Shown here: piece by piece, positions 28,820-36,712 of the stretch
Position numbering within the stretch: position 1 is the first letter of the stretch
How the letters are laid out: the number at the start of each line of letters is the position of its first letter
DNA from: Streptomyces sp. OR43
GTDB lineage: Bacteria > Actinomycetota > Actinomycetes > Streptomycetales > Streptomycetaceae
NCBI RefSeq assembly: GCF_008042275.1
Contig: NZ_RDBK01000023.1
Location: 73,150-114,335, forward strand
Direction of reading: 5' to 3'
Length of the DNA stretch: 41,186 nucleotides
The notes under the pieces: model-generated
Told to the model about the DNA's origin: nothing
What the model saw: the letters and a program-made list of their open reading frames with translations, nothing else
The model's database searches: none
Position numbers and translations under genes: made by a program

Positions 28820-30301
28820 TCACGCGCCGTCCCCGTTCGCGCAGACTCGTACGGTGTCCAGTGCGGGGTCGGCCGGATCGGGCAGGTTCATGCCCGCGTC
28901 GAGCCCGGTACGGAGATAGCGCAGCACGGGCTCGGTCAGCTGCTCGCCGGGCAGTACCACGGGGATGCCCGGAGGATACGGCGTGACCATCTCGGCGGCG
29001 ATCCGTCCGGCGGCCTGCTCGACCGGCACGTCCTCGGTGGCCGAGAAGTAGGCGTCGCGCGGCAGACGCGCCTGCTCCATCCGGAGTCGGTCCGGTGACG
29101 GAACTGCCGTCCTCGGCCCCCGTGGCAGGCCGGACGCCCGGCGGCCGAGGTCACGCAACGCGCTCAGGAGACGCTCCGTGGTGCCGGCGTCGTCGGCATG
29201 GGTGAGCTGGGTGCTGATTCGGCGGTGATCCATCAGATGCGCGTCGATACGGTGGTGCTCGCGCAGCCAGTCGGCCGCGCGGTATCCGGAGATGCCGAGC
29301 CCTTCGATGTCGATGACGACCGGCAGCGGATCGAACCCGAACCCGGCACCCGGCCCACAGAAGTCGGCACGGTCGTTGACGTGCATTCCGTCGATCGACT
29401 CGATCTCCTCTCGCACGGAAGCGGCGAGATCGAGTGTGCGGGACATCAGCGCGTGACCGTCCGTCATCATCTGACGCCGCCAGCCGTCCAGGCCGGCGAA
29501 CAGCAGCACCGAGGGACTCGTCGTGCCCAGCAGGTCCGCCCGTGATGCCAGCGTGTCGTGGTCGACCAGCTCGCCCTGAAGATGGAACACGGACCCCTGT
29601 TCCAGTCCGCTGCCCATCTTGTGGACGCTGGTGACGCACACGTCGGCCCCGGCGTCCATCGCCCATGCCGGCAGATCCGGGTGGAAGGGGAGATGCGCTC
29701 CCCAGGCCTCGTCGACGACGAGCGGGCGGGAGTGGCGATGACACGCGTCGGCGATGGCTCGCAGATCCGCCGACACCCCGTACGGCGTGGGGCTGGTGAC
29801 CAGGGCTCCCTTCGCGTCGGGGTGTTCCGCGAAGCCCTGTTCGAAGGCGTCCGCCGACGGAGGGTGGGCGAGATGGCGTTCCGTGTCCCATTGGGGGTTG
29901 ATCCACACCGGCCTGATACCGGACAGGATCAGGCCGGAGATGACGGACTTGTGTGCGTCGCGTCCCACCAGGAGCTTCTCGCCGTGCGCGGCGACGCTCA
30001 GCATCGCTGCCTTGACCGACAGCGAACTGCCGCACGTGGAGAAGAAGGTGTGGTCGGCGTGGACGGCGTCGGCCATGAGGTCCTCGGCCCGCTGCAGCAC
30101 GGCCGACTTCATCCGCCGGTCGTCGAGTCCGCCACTGGCGAGGAGGTCACCGAAGAAGACGGCGTCACCGAGCAGGGCCCTGACCTCCGGTGCCGCGCCC
30201 CGGGCCTGCTTGTGCCCCGGGGGCGAGAATCCGAGTTCGTCCCGCTGCCGATAGGCGGCCAGGGCATCGAGAACAGGCGCTTCCTCATGGTTGATCCGCA
30301 T
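28820..30301 (-). CDS. Orn/Lys/Arg decarboxylase family PLP enzyme
   Basis: 493 residues, fold-type I. N-terminal PPGHKQARG (27-35), STCGSSLSVKAAML (88-101), PLVVDEAWGAHL with the pyridine-binding Asp197, and SVHKMGSGLEQGS with the Schiff-base Lys228. The C-terminal domain contains YFSATEDVPVEQAAGRIAAEMVTPYPPGIPVVLPGE, the standard ending of the SpeA/Cad-like short form (about 490 residues in Gram-positives). It decarboxylates arginine, lysine or ornithine to a polyamine precursor; the exact substrate cannot be read from the motifs. The start is ATG 30301 with GGAAGG 8 bases upstream. No polyamine gene is adjacent. Confidence 0.92.
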   Translation of the reverse strand: MRINHEEAPVLDALAAYRQRDELGFSPPGHKQARGAAPEVRALLGDAVFFGDLLASGGLDDRRMKSAVLQRAEDLMADAVHADHTFFSTCGSSLSVKAAMLSVAAHGEKLLVGRDAHKSVISGLILSGIRPVWINPQWDTERHLAHPPSADAFEQGFAEHPDAKGALVTSPTPYGVSADLRAIADACHRHSRPLVVDEAWGAHLPFHPDLPAWAMDAGADVCVTSVHKMGSGLEQGSVFHLQGELVDHDTLASRADLLGTTSPSVLLFAGLDGWRRQMMTDGHALMSRTLDLAASVREEIESIDGMHVNDRADFCGPGAGFGFDPLPVVIDIEGLGISGYRAADWLREHHRIDAHLMDHRRISTQLTHADDAGTTERLLSALRDLGRRASGLPRGPRTAVPSPDRLRMEQARLPRDAYFSATEDVPVEQAAGRIAAEMVTPYPPGIPVVLPGEQLTEPVLRYLRTGLDAGMNLPDPADPALDTVRVCANGDGA

Positions 30302-30477
30302 TCGAGTCGCCTTCCCGCTGCGCGACCGGGCCAATCACGCGGGTCGGGGAGGAGGGCGTCGGCGGAAAGGCAGGTCAACTGATTCCGGTTAAATCCGGAT
30401 CTGAGGGGAAACCTCCGCGCAGGGCGCATGACCGGAACGCGCCCGAGAACGTACGACCCGGGAGGTGCGGAGGACGC

Positions 30478-30657
30478 ATGGGAAGGCAAGTCGAACTCGT
30501 CCGCGCGCTGGCCATGAGGGCCAGGGCCGCCAAGCTCAAGTCGGACGGCGCCGCGCTCGGCGACGAAAGTCTCAAGGAGGAGGGCCGGCGGAGGGAAGCC
30601 GTGGCGCGGAGCGTGCTGGCCGGCGCCAGGTCCGCCCGGCGCACGGCCGCCCGCTGA
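30478..30657 (+). CDS. Small basic hypothetical protein, 59 residues
   Basis: Translation from ATG 30478 gives MGRQVELVRALAMRARAAKL, continuing Lys/Arg/Ala-rich and helical to a TGA at 30655-30657. The ribosome site CGGAGGAC lies 5 bases upstream, and third-position GC is high throughout. No family is recognised; the composition suggests a helical nucleic-acid- or membrane-associated peptide, but this is only a guess. It stands alone between divergent neighbours. Confidence 0.55.
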   Translation: MGRQVELVRALAMRARAAKLKSDGAALGDESLKEEGRRREAVARSVLAGARSARRTAAR

Positions 30658-30750
30658 CTTCGCGAGCCCGCGACGGCGTCACGAGCGCGCACGCGACGCG
30701 GGCGCCCGCGTGCGTGAGTTCTGCCGCGCGCGTCGCGTTCCGGCCCGGCC

Positions 30751-30816
30751 GGTGGAGATGCGCCGCTCACTGACGGCAGAGGCGGTGGAGATCCGCCGCT
30801 CACTGACGGCAGAGGC
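30751..30816. repeat. 33-bp tandem duplication at the end of the small VOC gene
   Basis: Bases 30751-30783 and 30784-30816 are adjacent copies of the same 33-base unit, differing at one position (G at 30760, C at 30793). The right copy contains the last codons and stop (30800-30802) of the leftward VOC gene; the left copy is downstream. The core shared sequence is CGCCGCTCACTGACGGCAGA. Confidence 0.95.
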
Positions 30817-31171
30817 AGAACGGATGCCCGGCTGGGTCCGCGAAGACCCGGAAACCGCGCTCGCCGCCCCGGTCGTCGAGATCCAGTGGCTCAGCGCCCA
30901 GCGCGAGCACCTCGCGCTGGGCTCGGTCCATGTCCGTCACGTGGAAGTCGAGATGTTCCTGCTGGGAGTTGAAGTCACCCCGGGGCCATTCGGGTGGACG
31001 GTGGTCAGGGGCGAGCTGGAAGGCGATGCGGGCCCCGCCCGGGACGTAGAGGTCGTACCAGTTCTCGGCTCCCCGCTTCACCTCACCGCCCAGAATCCCC
31101 TGGTAGAAGGCGGCCAGCGCCTCGGGGTCGGGGCAATCGACGGCGACCAGGCAATACGTGGCGACAGTCAT
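30800..31171 (-). CDS. Small VOC/glyoxalase-like protein
   Basis: 123 residues and one VOC module: VATYCLVAVDCPDPEALAAFYQGILGGEV (3-31), RIAFQLAPDHRPPEWPRGDFNSQQEHLDFHVTDMDRAQREVLALGAE, and GFRVFADPAGHPFCLCRQ. This is the Glyoxalase_6-like form common in actinobacteria; metal or substrate is unknown. The start is ATG 31171 with AGGGA 5 bases upstream; longer frames reach into the divergent LLM promoter region. The end lies inside a 33-bp tandem duplication. The shared 134-base region 31172-31305 carries the divergent promoters. Confidence 0.87.
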   Translation of the reverse strand: MTVATYCLVAVDCPDPEALAAFYQGILGGEVKRGAENWYDLYVPGGARIAFQLAPDHRPPEWPRGDFNSQQEHLDFHVTDMDRAQREVLALGAEPLDLDDRGGERGFRVFADPAGHPFCLCRQ

Positions 31172-31305
31172 GGTGTCCCTCGGTTCCTGTCTGCTTCTAC
31201 GGCGTTCATGCCTCGGGTTCCACGGGCTCGAGGGGAGAAACGTGCCTCGGCCACCTCGTTCCGGCGAGGATGTTTCACTCTCCAAAACAGGGAAAACCAT
31301 TCCGT

Positions 31306-32274
31306 ATGGTGCAATTCGGATACACGATGATGACCGAACAGTCGGGACCGCGTGCGCTCGTCGACGACGTGGTGGCGGCCGAGGAGGCCGGCTTCGACTT
31401 CTCCGTGACCTCCGACCACTATTTCCCGTGGCTGGCTGAGCAAGGACACGCCCCCTACGCGTGGAGCGTGCTGGGCGCGGCCGCGCAGGCCACCTCCCGC
31501 ATCCCGCTGATGACCTACGTGACCTGCCCGACGACTCGCTACCACCCGGCGGTCGTGGCGCAGAAGGCCGCGACGATGCAGCTGCTGTCCGACGGGCGGT
31601 TCCGGCTCGGGCTGGGATCCGGCGAGAACCTCAACGAGCATGTGGTCGGCGCAGGGTGGCCGTCGGCGCATGTGCGGCTGGAGATGCTCGAAGAAGCGGT
31701 GGAGATCATCCAAGCGCTGTTCGACGGCGGATACGTCAGCCACCACGGCACCCACTTCGACGTGGAGAACGCCAGGCTGTGGGACGTACCGGAGGTGCGC
31801 GTGCCCATCGGTGTCGCGGTCTCCGGGGACCGGTCCTGTGCGCTCGCGGGCCGGCTGGCGGACCTCGTCATCGCCACGGAGCCCCGACAGGAGCTGCTCA
31901 CCGGGTTCGACCGGCATGGCGGCGGTGGGAAGCCACGCGTCGGCCAGCTGCCGGTCTGCTACGACCGGGACCGGGACGCGGCGGTCAGCCGTGCGCACGA
32001 CCAGTTCCGCTGGTCCGTGGGCGGCTGGAAGGTGAACTCCGAACTGCCGGGCCCCGCAGCGTTCGACCAGGCCACCCAGCATGTGCGTCGCGAGGACATG
32101 GCGCGCTCGGTCCCCTGCGGGGACGACGTCGAGGAGTTCGTCGAAGCGGTACGCGCCTTCATCGATGCCGGGTTCACCGAGATCGCACTCGTGCAGATCG
32201 GCGGTGAGCACCAGCAGTCCTTCATCCGATGGGCACGCGAAGAGCTGCTGCCCGCCCTTCGGGCCGTTGGCTGA
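31306..32274 (+). CDS. F420-dependent LLM-class oxidoreductase (TIGR03557-like)
   Basis: 322 residues, luciferase-like TIM barrel. The N-terminal MVQFGYTMMTEQSGPRALVDDVVAAEEAGFDFSVTSDHYFPW matches the G6PDH-like F420 family. Further blocks are YVTCPTTRYHPAVVAQKAATMQLLSDGRFRLGLGSGENLNEHVVG and WDVPEVRVPIGVAVSG. It uses reduced or oxidised coenzyme F420 for hydride transfer; the substrate is unknown. The start is ATG 31306 with a weak GGGAAAA upstream. The last three codons are part of a 15-bp tandem duplication. Confidence 0.92.
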   Translation: MVQFGYTMMTEQSGPRALVDDVVAAEEAGFDFSVTSDHYFPWLAEQGHAPYAWSVLGAAAQATSRIPLMTYVTCPTTRYHPAVVAQKAATMQLLSDGRFRLGLGSGENLNEHVVGAGWPSAHVRLEMLEEAVEIIQALFDGGYVSHHGTHFDVENARLWDVPEVRVPIGVAVSGDRSCALAGRLADLVIATEPRQELLTGFDRHGGGGKPRVGQLPVCYDRDRDAAVSRAHDQFRWSVGGWKVNSELPGPAAFDQATQHVRREDMARSVPCGDDVEEFVEAVRAFIDAGFTEIALVQIGGEHQQSFIRWAREELLPALRAVG

Positions 32275-32349
32275 AAAGCAATTGGCTGAAAAGGGGCCGC
32301 ACGGCCGGTCACGGCCCTGCGGCCCACGGGGGGCCCTGCGGCCCACGGG
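32267..32349. repeat. Two short tandem duplications after the LLM gene
   Basis: TTGGCTGAAAAG occurs at 32267-32278 and 32282-32293 (15-base period), and the first copy contains the LLM stop TGA. Then GGCCCTGCGGCCCACGGG occurs at 32313-32330 and 32332-32349 (19-base period). Between them GGGCCGC (32294-32300) can pair with GCGGCCC (32319-32325), a possible terminator for the convergent genes. Confidence 0.85.
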
Positions 32350-32363
32350 CGATGCCCGGAGGT

Positions 32364-32690
32364 TCAGCGGCTGACCGCTTTGCGGAGCTGCTCCTTGTTC
32401 ATCGTCGAGCGGCCCTCGATGTTCTTCCTCTTGGCCTCTTCGTACAACTGGTCCCTGGTACGGCCCTGGGCGCCCTGGTGCGAGCGCTCCCCGCCGCGCT
32501 GGGAAGCCGACTTGGGGTCCTGTGTGGACGTTCTGCTCGATGTCTTCGACTCACCCGAGCGGGCGCGTTCCTTGTTGACGGTGCGCGCGGCGATCTCCTT
32601 CGCGCGCTTCTCGGATTCGCCGCGGTCCTTGGCGCTCTCCTTCACGTGCTCGTACTGACGCTCTCGCTTGCGGCTGGATCCTGCCGGCAT
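32364..32690 (-). CDS. Rho_N-domain small basic protein (plasmid-stabilisation-like)
   Basis: 108 residues. The first ~70 residues are extremely charged and probably disordered (RKRERQYEHVKESAKDRGESEKRAKEIAARTVNKERARSGESK). The C-terminal RTRDQLYEEAKRKNIEGRSTMNKEQLRKAVSR (about 77-108) is a Rho_N / SAP-like helix-extended-loop-helix that binds nucleic acid. Streptomyces homologues are often labelled plasmid stabilization protein without evidence. The start is ATG 32690 with AGGAGGAGAG 6 bases upstream. An imperfect sigma-B-like match (GTTT-N15-GGCTAC) lies about 100 bases upstream on the minus strand. Function unknown. Confidence 0.85.
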   Translation of the reverse strand: MPAGSSRKRERQYEHVKESAKDRGESEKRAKEIAARTVNKERARSGESKTSSRTSTQDPKSASQRGGERSHQGAQGRTRDQLYEEAKRKNIEGRSTMNKEQLRKAVSR

Positions 32691-32832
32691 GGCGCTCTCC
32701 TCCTGGTAGTCGTCGGTTTCCCTGTCCAGTGGCACACGGTCCGCACCGGCAAGCAGATGCGGCGTCGCCGTACACCGGGTAGCCACTGGCCCACGTCCGA
32801 AACATGGCACCGCCGCCCGGCGAACGCCCATC

Positions 32833-32920
32833 GGGCCGTGCGCTCGGGTGACCCCGGGCGCACGGCCCGTACAGGAGGAACCGGATGCGCGCGAAGGCCC
32901 GCTCGCACCCGGACGAGTAG
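32833..32920 (+). other. 11-bp hairpin, strong ribosome site and 11-codon ORF
   Basis: GGGCCGTGCGC (32833-32843) pairs perfectly with GCGCACGGCCC (32858-32868). Then comes ACAGGAGGAACCGG and an ATG at 32885 opening the mini-ORF MRAKARSHPDE with a TAG at 32918-32920. It lies in the 347-base region 32691-33037 between two divergent genes, 117 bases before the glycosylase-like gene. It may be a leader peptide or chance. Nothing else is seen in this region. Confidence 0.35.
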
Positions 32921-33037
32921 AATGAGGGGCCGGCCGGCGGCCCGGCATACGAGCCGGTGCGCGGTGACGAACAGCGACACGCGGTGGATGACGCCGGCCG
33001 AGCCGCACCACCGTGTGAGATCCGCGGGAGGTGCCTC

Positions 33038-33649
33038 ATGCCCCGGTCGGCGAAAGCCGAACGTCTGCTGGAGGAACACGGGCGTACGTACGCCGAGGAA
33101 GCCGGAATCCGGCTCCGGAACACCCCCTCCCCGCTGTACCGGCTGCTGACGCTCTGTGTGTTGCTCTCGGTGCGCATCAAGGCCGACATCGCGGTGTCCG
33201 CGGCCCGGGAACTGTCCGCGGCGGGGATGCGCACACCGCGCGCGATGGCGGAAGCCTCCTGGCAGGACCGCGTGGACGCCCTGGGCCGCGCGCACTACCG
33301 CCGTTACGACGAGAGCACGGCCACCGCCCTCGGGGACGGGGCGCGACTGCTCCTGGACCGGTACCGCGGAGATCTGCGGCGGCTGCGCGAGGAGGCGGAC
33401 GGGGATCCGGAGCGGATACGCGGGCTGCTACGGGAGTTCCCCCGGATCGGGCCCGTGGGCGCGGACATCTTCAGCCGGGAGGCACAGGGCGTGTGGCCCG
33501 AGCTGCGCCCGGCGTTCGACACCCGGGCCCGTCACGCCGCCGCCGCGCTGCACCTGCCGAAGACGCCCGAAGGGCTGGCCGGCCTCGTCACCGGCGACGA
33601 CCTGCCGAGGCTGGCGGCCGCCCTGGTCCGCGTCGAGCTGGCCAAGTGA
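33038..33649 (+). CDS. HhH-GPD (endonuclease III/AlkA-like) protein lacking the lyase Lys and Fe-S loop
   Basis: 203 residues. Residues about 35-165 resemble the HhH-GPD fold of base-excision DNA glycosylases: YRLLTLCVLLSVRIKADIAVSAARELSAAG, then the helix-hairpin-helix LLREFPRIGPVGADIFSREAQ, then FDTRARHAAAALHLP. Against endonuclease III (LPGVGRKTANVV ... VDTH) the catalytic Asp appears kept (FDTR) but the lyase Lys is Val, and no four-Cys Fe-S loop follows. A monofunctional glycosylase, or a protein without activity, is therefore likely. The start is ATG 33038 with GGGAGGTG 5 bases upstream. The next gene follows after 28 bases. Confidence 0.8.
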   Translation: MPRSAKAERLLEEHGRTYAEEAGIRLRNTPSPLYRLLTLCVLLSVRIKADIAVSAARELSAAGMRTPRAMAEASWQDRVDALGRAHYRRYDESTATALGDGARLLLDRYRGDLRRLREEADGDPERIRGLLREFPRIGPVGADIFSREAQGVWPELRPAFDTRARHAAAALHLPKTPEGLAGLVTGDDLPRLAAALVRVELAK

Positions 33650-33677
33650 GCCGACGGACGGACAGGAGGGCGGACCC

Positions 33678-34031
33678 GTGGCGCGCGTGCTGACCGAGGG
33701 TGCGGACATCGTCGTACGACTGTCGTGGTGGGAGAAGGCGGCGGCCCGCCACCGGGACGTGCGGGTGCCCGTGTCCGCTCTGCGCCACGTGTACGTCGAG
33801 CCCGACTGGTGGCGGGCGTTGCGCGGTGAACGCGAGAGCGGCACCTGCGTGCCCGGCAGACTGTGCGCGGGCATCCGGAAACATCGCGAAGGCCAGGACT
33901 TCACACTGGTGCGGTCGGGCGGCCCGGTGCTGTGCGTGGAACTGCACCGCAGCTCACCGCTCAGCAGACTGGCGGTCTCGGTGCCCGACGCCGAGGAGAC
34001 GCGGCGCAAGCTCTCCCCGCCGGGCGCGTGA
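33678..34031 (+). CDS. Hypothetical basic protein
   Basis: 117 residues: MARVLTEGADIVVRLSWWEK, then VRVPVSALRHVYVEPDWWRALRGERESGTCVPGRLCAGIRKHREGQDFTLVRSGGPVLCVELHRSSPLSRLAVSVPDAEE. The alternation of short strands and a final helix resembles a bacterial PH-like fold, but I cannot confirm it. Similar Streptomyces proteins are annotated hypothetical. The start is GTG 33678 with GACAGGAGGG 7 bases upstream. It is probably co-transcribed with the HhH gene, 28 bases before. Confidence 0.8.
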   Translation: MARVLTEGADIVVRLSWWEKAAARHRDVRVPVSALRHVYVEPDWWRALRGERESGTCVPGRLCAGIRKHREGQDFTLVRSGGPVLCVELHRSSPLSRLAVSVPDAEETRRKLSPPGA

Positions 34032-34109
34032 GACGGCCCGTGAGGCGGCGGGTGGGCCCTCCGGCCCCGCTCCGGCCGGCACACCAACGCCCCCGCCCCG
34101 TGCGAAGAG

Positions 34110-34187
34110 CGTGGCGGGCTCCCGGAGGAGTACCGCCACGGCTCCGCTCGCGGCAGGCGCGGTCCGTGCCGGGGGTCGCGTGACCCC
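34110..34187. terminator. Hairpins between convergent genes 33678 and cchA
   Basis: CGTGGCGG (34110-34117) pairs with CCGCCACG (34133-34140), and GGGGTC-GCGT-GACCCC forms a tight 6-bp hairpin at 34172-34187. The second is 6 bases beyond the cchA stop and suits termination of that leftward gene. Neither has a T-tract. Confidence 0.5.
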
Positions 34188-34192
34188 GTGGG

Positions 34193-35140
34193 TCAGGGGC
34201 GGCTGGTCAGGTATCCGCCCATCGAGGTGAAGTACTCCGTCGCGGGCATCTCCCGGCCGTCCTCGGTGCGCACGCGTGTCACGGCCAGGCCGTGGTTGCG
34301 GCCGGTGCGGGCGTCCGCGCCGGCGACGATCACCACGCCCTCACCCTCGCGGTAGAAGATGCGGCCGGGTGTTCCGCCGTAGCGGCCCTGGGACACCACA
34401 GCGGCAAGGATCTCCAGGCGCTTGCCCCGGTGGAAGGCGTAGGCGCTGGGGTACGGCTCGGACTGGGCGCGCACCAGGCGTTCGAGGTCCTGCGCCGGCC
34501 AGGACCAGTCGACGCGGATGTCCTCGGCTGAGCGCTTGTGGAAGAAGCTGGCCAGGGAACGGTCCTGGGGGGTGAACTCCGTCTGCCCGCCCGCGATGAG
34601 GTCGAGCGCGCCGGTGGTGACCGGGGCGATGAGGCCGACGGTCTTGTGGAAGAGGTCGGTCGCGGTGTCCGCCGGTCCGACCGGGACCGCCTCCTGCCGG
34701 ACGATGTCGCCGGCGTCGAGCTCGTCGTTCATCATGTGCGCGGTGACGCCCACTTCGCGCTCGCCGTTGATCAGGGCCCAGATCAGCGGCGAGAAGCCGG
34801 CGTACTTCGGCAGCAGCGAGTCGTGGATGTTCAGGGTGCCGCGGCGGGGGAGGGCGAAGACGCGCGGGGGGATCCAGGTCCGCCAGTTGTTGGCCACGAT
34901 GATGTCCGGCTCTGCCTCCTTGAGGCGCTCGAACAGTTCCTCGTCGTCCGGGCGGCTGCGGATCAGCACCGGAACGCCGTGCTCCTCGGCGAGGTCCGCG
35001 ACGGAGTCGCTCCAGATCTTCTCGTACGCGTGGTCGCTCTTGGGGTGGGTCACGACCAGCACCACGTCGTGCTCGGAGTCCAGGAGGGCTTGCAGGGTGC
35101 GGTGCCCCCAGGTCTGGTAACCGAACATGACGACCCGCAT
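34193..35140 (-). CDS. cchA: Formyltransferase of coelichelin-type siderophore biosynthesis
   Basis: 315 residues of the methionyl-tRNA formyltransferase fold. MRVVMFGYQTWGHRTLQALL begins the Rossmann part. The catalytic/folate region is LNIHDSLLPKYAGFSPLIWALINGEREVGVTAHMMNDELDAGDIVRQE (N-x-H and Asp present), and a C-terminal OB-like domain follows. It formylates N5-hydroxyornithine with N10-formyl-tetrahydrofolate. The evidence is context: it is divergent from an ornithine monooxygenase gene and iron-siderophore transport genes in the cch gene order. The start is ATG 35140. An iron box lies 39-57 bases upstream, so expression should rise under iron limitation. Confidence 0.92.
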   Translation of the reverse strand: MRVVMFGYQTWGHRTLQALLDSEHDVVLVVTHPKSDHAYEKIWSDSVADLAEEHGVPVLIRSRPDDEELFERLKEAEPDIIVANNWRTWIPPRVFALPRRGTLNIHDSLLPKYAGFSPLIWALINGEREVGVTAHMMNDELDAGDIVRQEAVPVGPADTATDLFHKTVGLIAPVTTGALDLIAGGQTEFTPQDRSLASFFHKRSAEDIRVDWSWPAQDLERLVRAQSEPYPSAYAFHRGKRLEILAAVVSQGRYGGTPGRIFYREGEGVVIVAGADARTGRNHGLAVTRVRTEDGREMPATEYFTSMGGYLTSRP

Positions 35141-35178
35141 GGGGGTTCCTCCTCAGTGTGGGAATGGAGCGACAGCAG

Positions 35179-35197
35179 TAAAGCAAGCCTTACCTAA
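35179..35197 (-). promoter_or_regulatory. Iron box (DmdR-type operator) upstream of cchA
   Basis: On the minus strand it reads TTAGGTAAGGCTTGCTTTA, similar to the Streptomyces DmdR1 consensus TTAGGTTAGGCTCACCTAA, especially in the left half. It lies in the cchA promoter region and is expected to be bound by Fe(II)-DmdR1 for repression. Confidence 0.75.
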
Positions 35198-35284
35198 TCT
35201 GGCAATGGGCGGGTGCGGTGGGTGAGTTGACCGGCCCCGGCGGTCTCGATTGGCCGGTTTCGCTCTATCGACAGCTTCACAGGA

Positions 35285-35303
35285 TTAGCTTAGGCTCACC
35301 TAA
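35285..35303 (+). promoter_or_regulatory. Iron box (DmdR-type operator) upstream of cchB
   Basis: TTAGCTTAGGCTCACCTAA differs from the 19-base DmdR1 consensus at one position. It is about 87 bases before the cchB start and 88 bases from the cchA box, so each divergent promoter has its own operator. Confidence 0.88.
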
Positions 35304-35389
35304 GTTCCACCGGGTCGCTCCCTCGGCGTGCCCGTCTATCGCACGTTCCCCACACCTGACAGGCGGCTTCCCCGCACGATGGGAGTGAC

Positions 35390-36712
35390 ATGTCACAGGT
35401 TCGTCCTGGCGACGCACCACCGGTCCACGACCTCATTGGCATCGGCTTCGGGCCGTCCAACGTGGCCATGGCCATCGCGATCAGCGAGCACAACGCAAGG
35501 GGCGGAGCCTCGGAGGCGTTCAGCGCTCACTTCTTCGAGCAGCAGCCGCGGTTCGGCTGGCACCGCGGCATGCTCATCGACGACGCGACCATGCAGGTCT
35601 CCTTCCTCAAGGACCTGGTGACGCTCCGGAACCCGTCCAGTGAGTTCAGCTTTCTCTGCTATCTGCAGAGCAAGGGGCGCCTGATCGACTTCATCAACCA
35701 CAAGAACCTCTTCCCGCTGCGGGTGGAGTTCCACGACTACTTCGAGTGGGCCGCCGCGCAGGTCGGCAGCATGGTCTCCTACGACCACGAGGTCGTCGGC
35801 GTCACGCCGGTCCTCGTCGACGGTGTCGTGGAATACATGGATGTCACGGTCCGGTCGGGCGAGGGGCTCACGGTGCACCGGGCCCGCAACCTCGTCATCG
35901 GTACCGGGCTGCGTCCCCTCGTACCGGAGGGCGTGGAGCGCGGCGAACGCGTCTGGCACAACTCCGAACTGCTGGCGAAGGTCGACACGTTGGAGGGCAC
36001 CTCGCCCTCACGGTTCGTGGTCGTCGGTGCCGGGCAGAGCGCCGCGGAGAACGTCGCCTACCTGCACCGGCGCTTCCCCGGGGCCGAGGTCTGCGCGGTC
36101 TTCTCCCGCTACGGCTACAGCCCCGCCGACGACAGCAGTTTCGCCAACAAGATCTTCGACCCCGGCGCGGTCGACGAGTACTTCGACGCGCCCGAGGGCG
36201 TCAAGCGCAGACTCATGGACTACCACGGCAACACCAACTACTCCGTGGTGGACATCGATCTGATCGATGACCTCTACCGCCAGATGTACCAGGAGAAGGT
36301 GCTCGGCGCCGAGCGGCTCCGCTTCCTCAACGTGTCGCGCCTCGAAGAGGTCAAGGAGACGCCGGACCATGTCCGCGCCACCGTACGGTCCCTCGTCACG
36401 GGCGAGGAGACGCTCCTGGACGCCGACGTGGTGGTGCTCGCCACCGGTTACAGCCCCGCCGACCCGGCCGGACTGCTGGGCGACCTGGCGGACCGCTGCC
36501 TGCGCGACGACCAGGGCCGGCTCCGCGTCGAGCGCGACTACCGCATCGCGACGGACTCCGGCCTGCGCTGCGGCATCTACCTCCAGGGCGGCACCGAGCA
36601 CACGCACGGCATCACGTCGGCTCTGCTGTCCAACACCGCGATACGGGTCGGAGAGATCCTGGACTCGCTGCTGGTCCGCTGCGCCGAACCGGTCGCCGGC
36701 GCCACCGGCTAG
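35390..36712 (+). CDS. cchB: L-ornithine N5-monooxygenase (siderophore)
   Basis: 440 residues; FAD/NADPH N-hydroxylating monooxygenase (SidA/PvdA/IucD family). FAD site: IGIGFGPSNVAMAIAI (about 16-31), then QVSFLKDLVTLRNPSSEFSFLCYLQ (ornithine/flavin contacts). NADPH site: FVVVGAGQSAAENVAYLHRRFP (about 209-230), then NTNYSVVDIDLID and VVVLATGYSP. It makes N5-hydroxyornithine, which CchA formylates; coelichelin contains these residues. The start is ATG 35390 with GGGAG 4 bases upstream. The upstream iron box predicts iron-repressed expression. The operon continues with transport genes after 136 bases that contain no iron box I can see. Confidence 0.95.
   Translation: MSQVRPGDAPPVHDLIGIGFGPSNVAMAIAISEHNARGGASEAFSAHFFEQQPRFGWHRGMLIDDATMQVSFLKDLVTLRNPSSEFSFLCYLQSKGRLIDFINHKNLFPLRVEFHDYFEWAAAQVGSMVSYDHEVVGVTPVLVDGVVEYMDVTVRSGEGLTVHRARNLVIGTGLRPLVPEGVERGERVWHNSELLAKVDTLEGTSPSRFVVVGAGQSAAENVAYLHRRFPGAEVCAVFSRYGYSPADDSSFANKIFDPGAVDEYFDAPEGVKRRLMDYHGNTNYSVVDIDLIDDLYRQMYQEKVLGAERLRFLNVSRLEEVKETPDHVRATVRSLVTGEETLLDADVVVLATGYSPADPAGLLGDLADRCLRDDQGRLRVERDYRIATDSGLRCGIYLQGGTEHTHGITSALLSNTAIRVGEILDSLLVRCAEPVAGATG

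Noticed and set aside
30710..31330. Plus-strand frame containing RRSLTAEA repeats
   Set aside because: The repeat arises from the 33-bp tandem duplication read antisense to the VOC gene; not a protein repeat.
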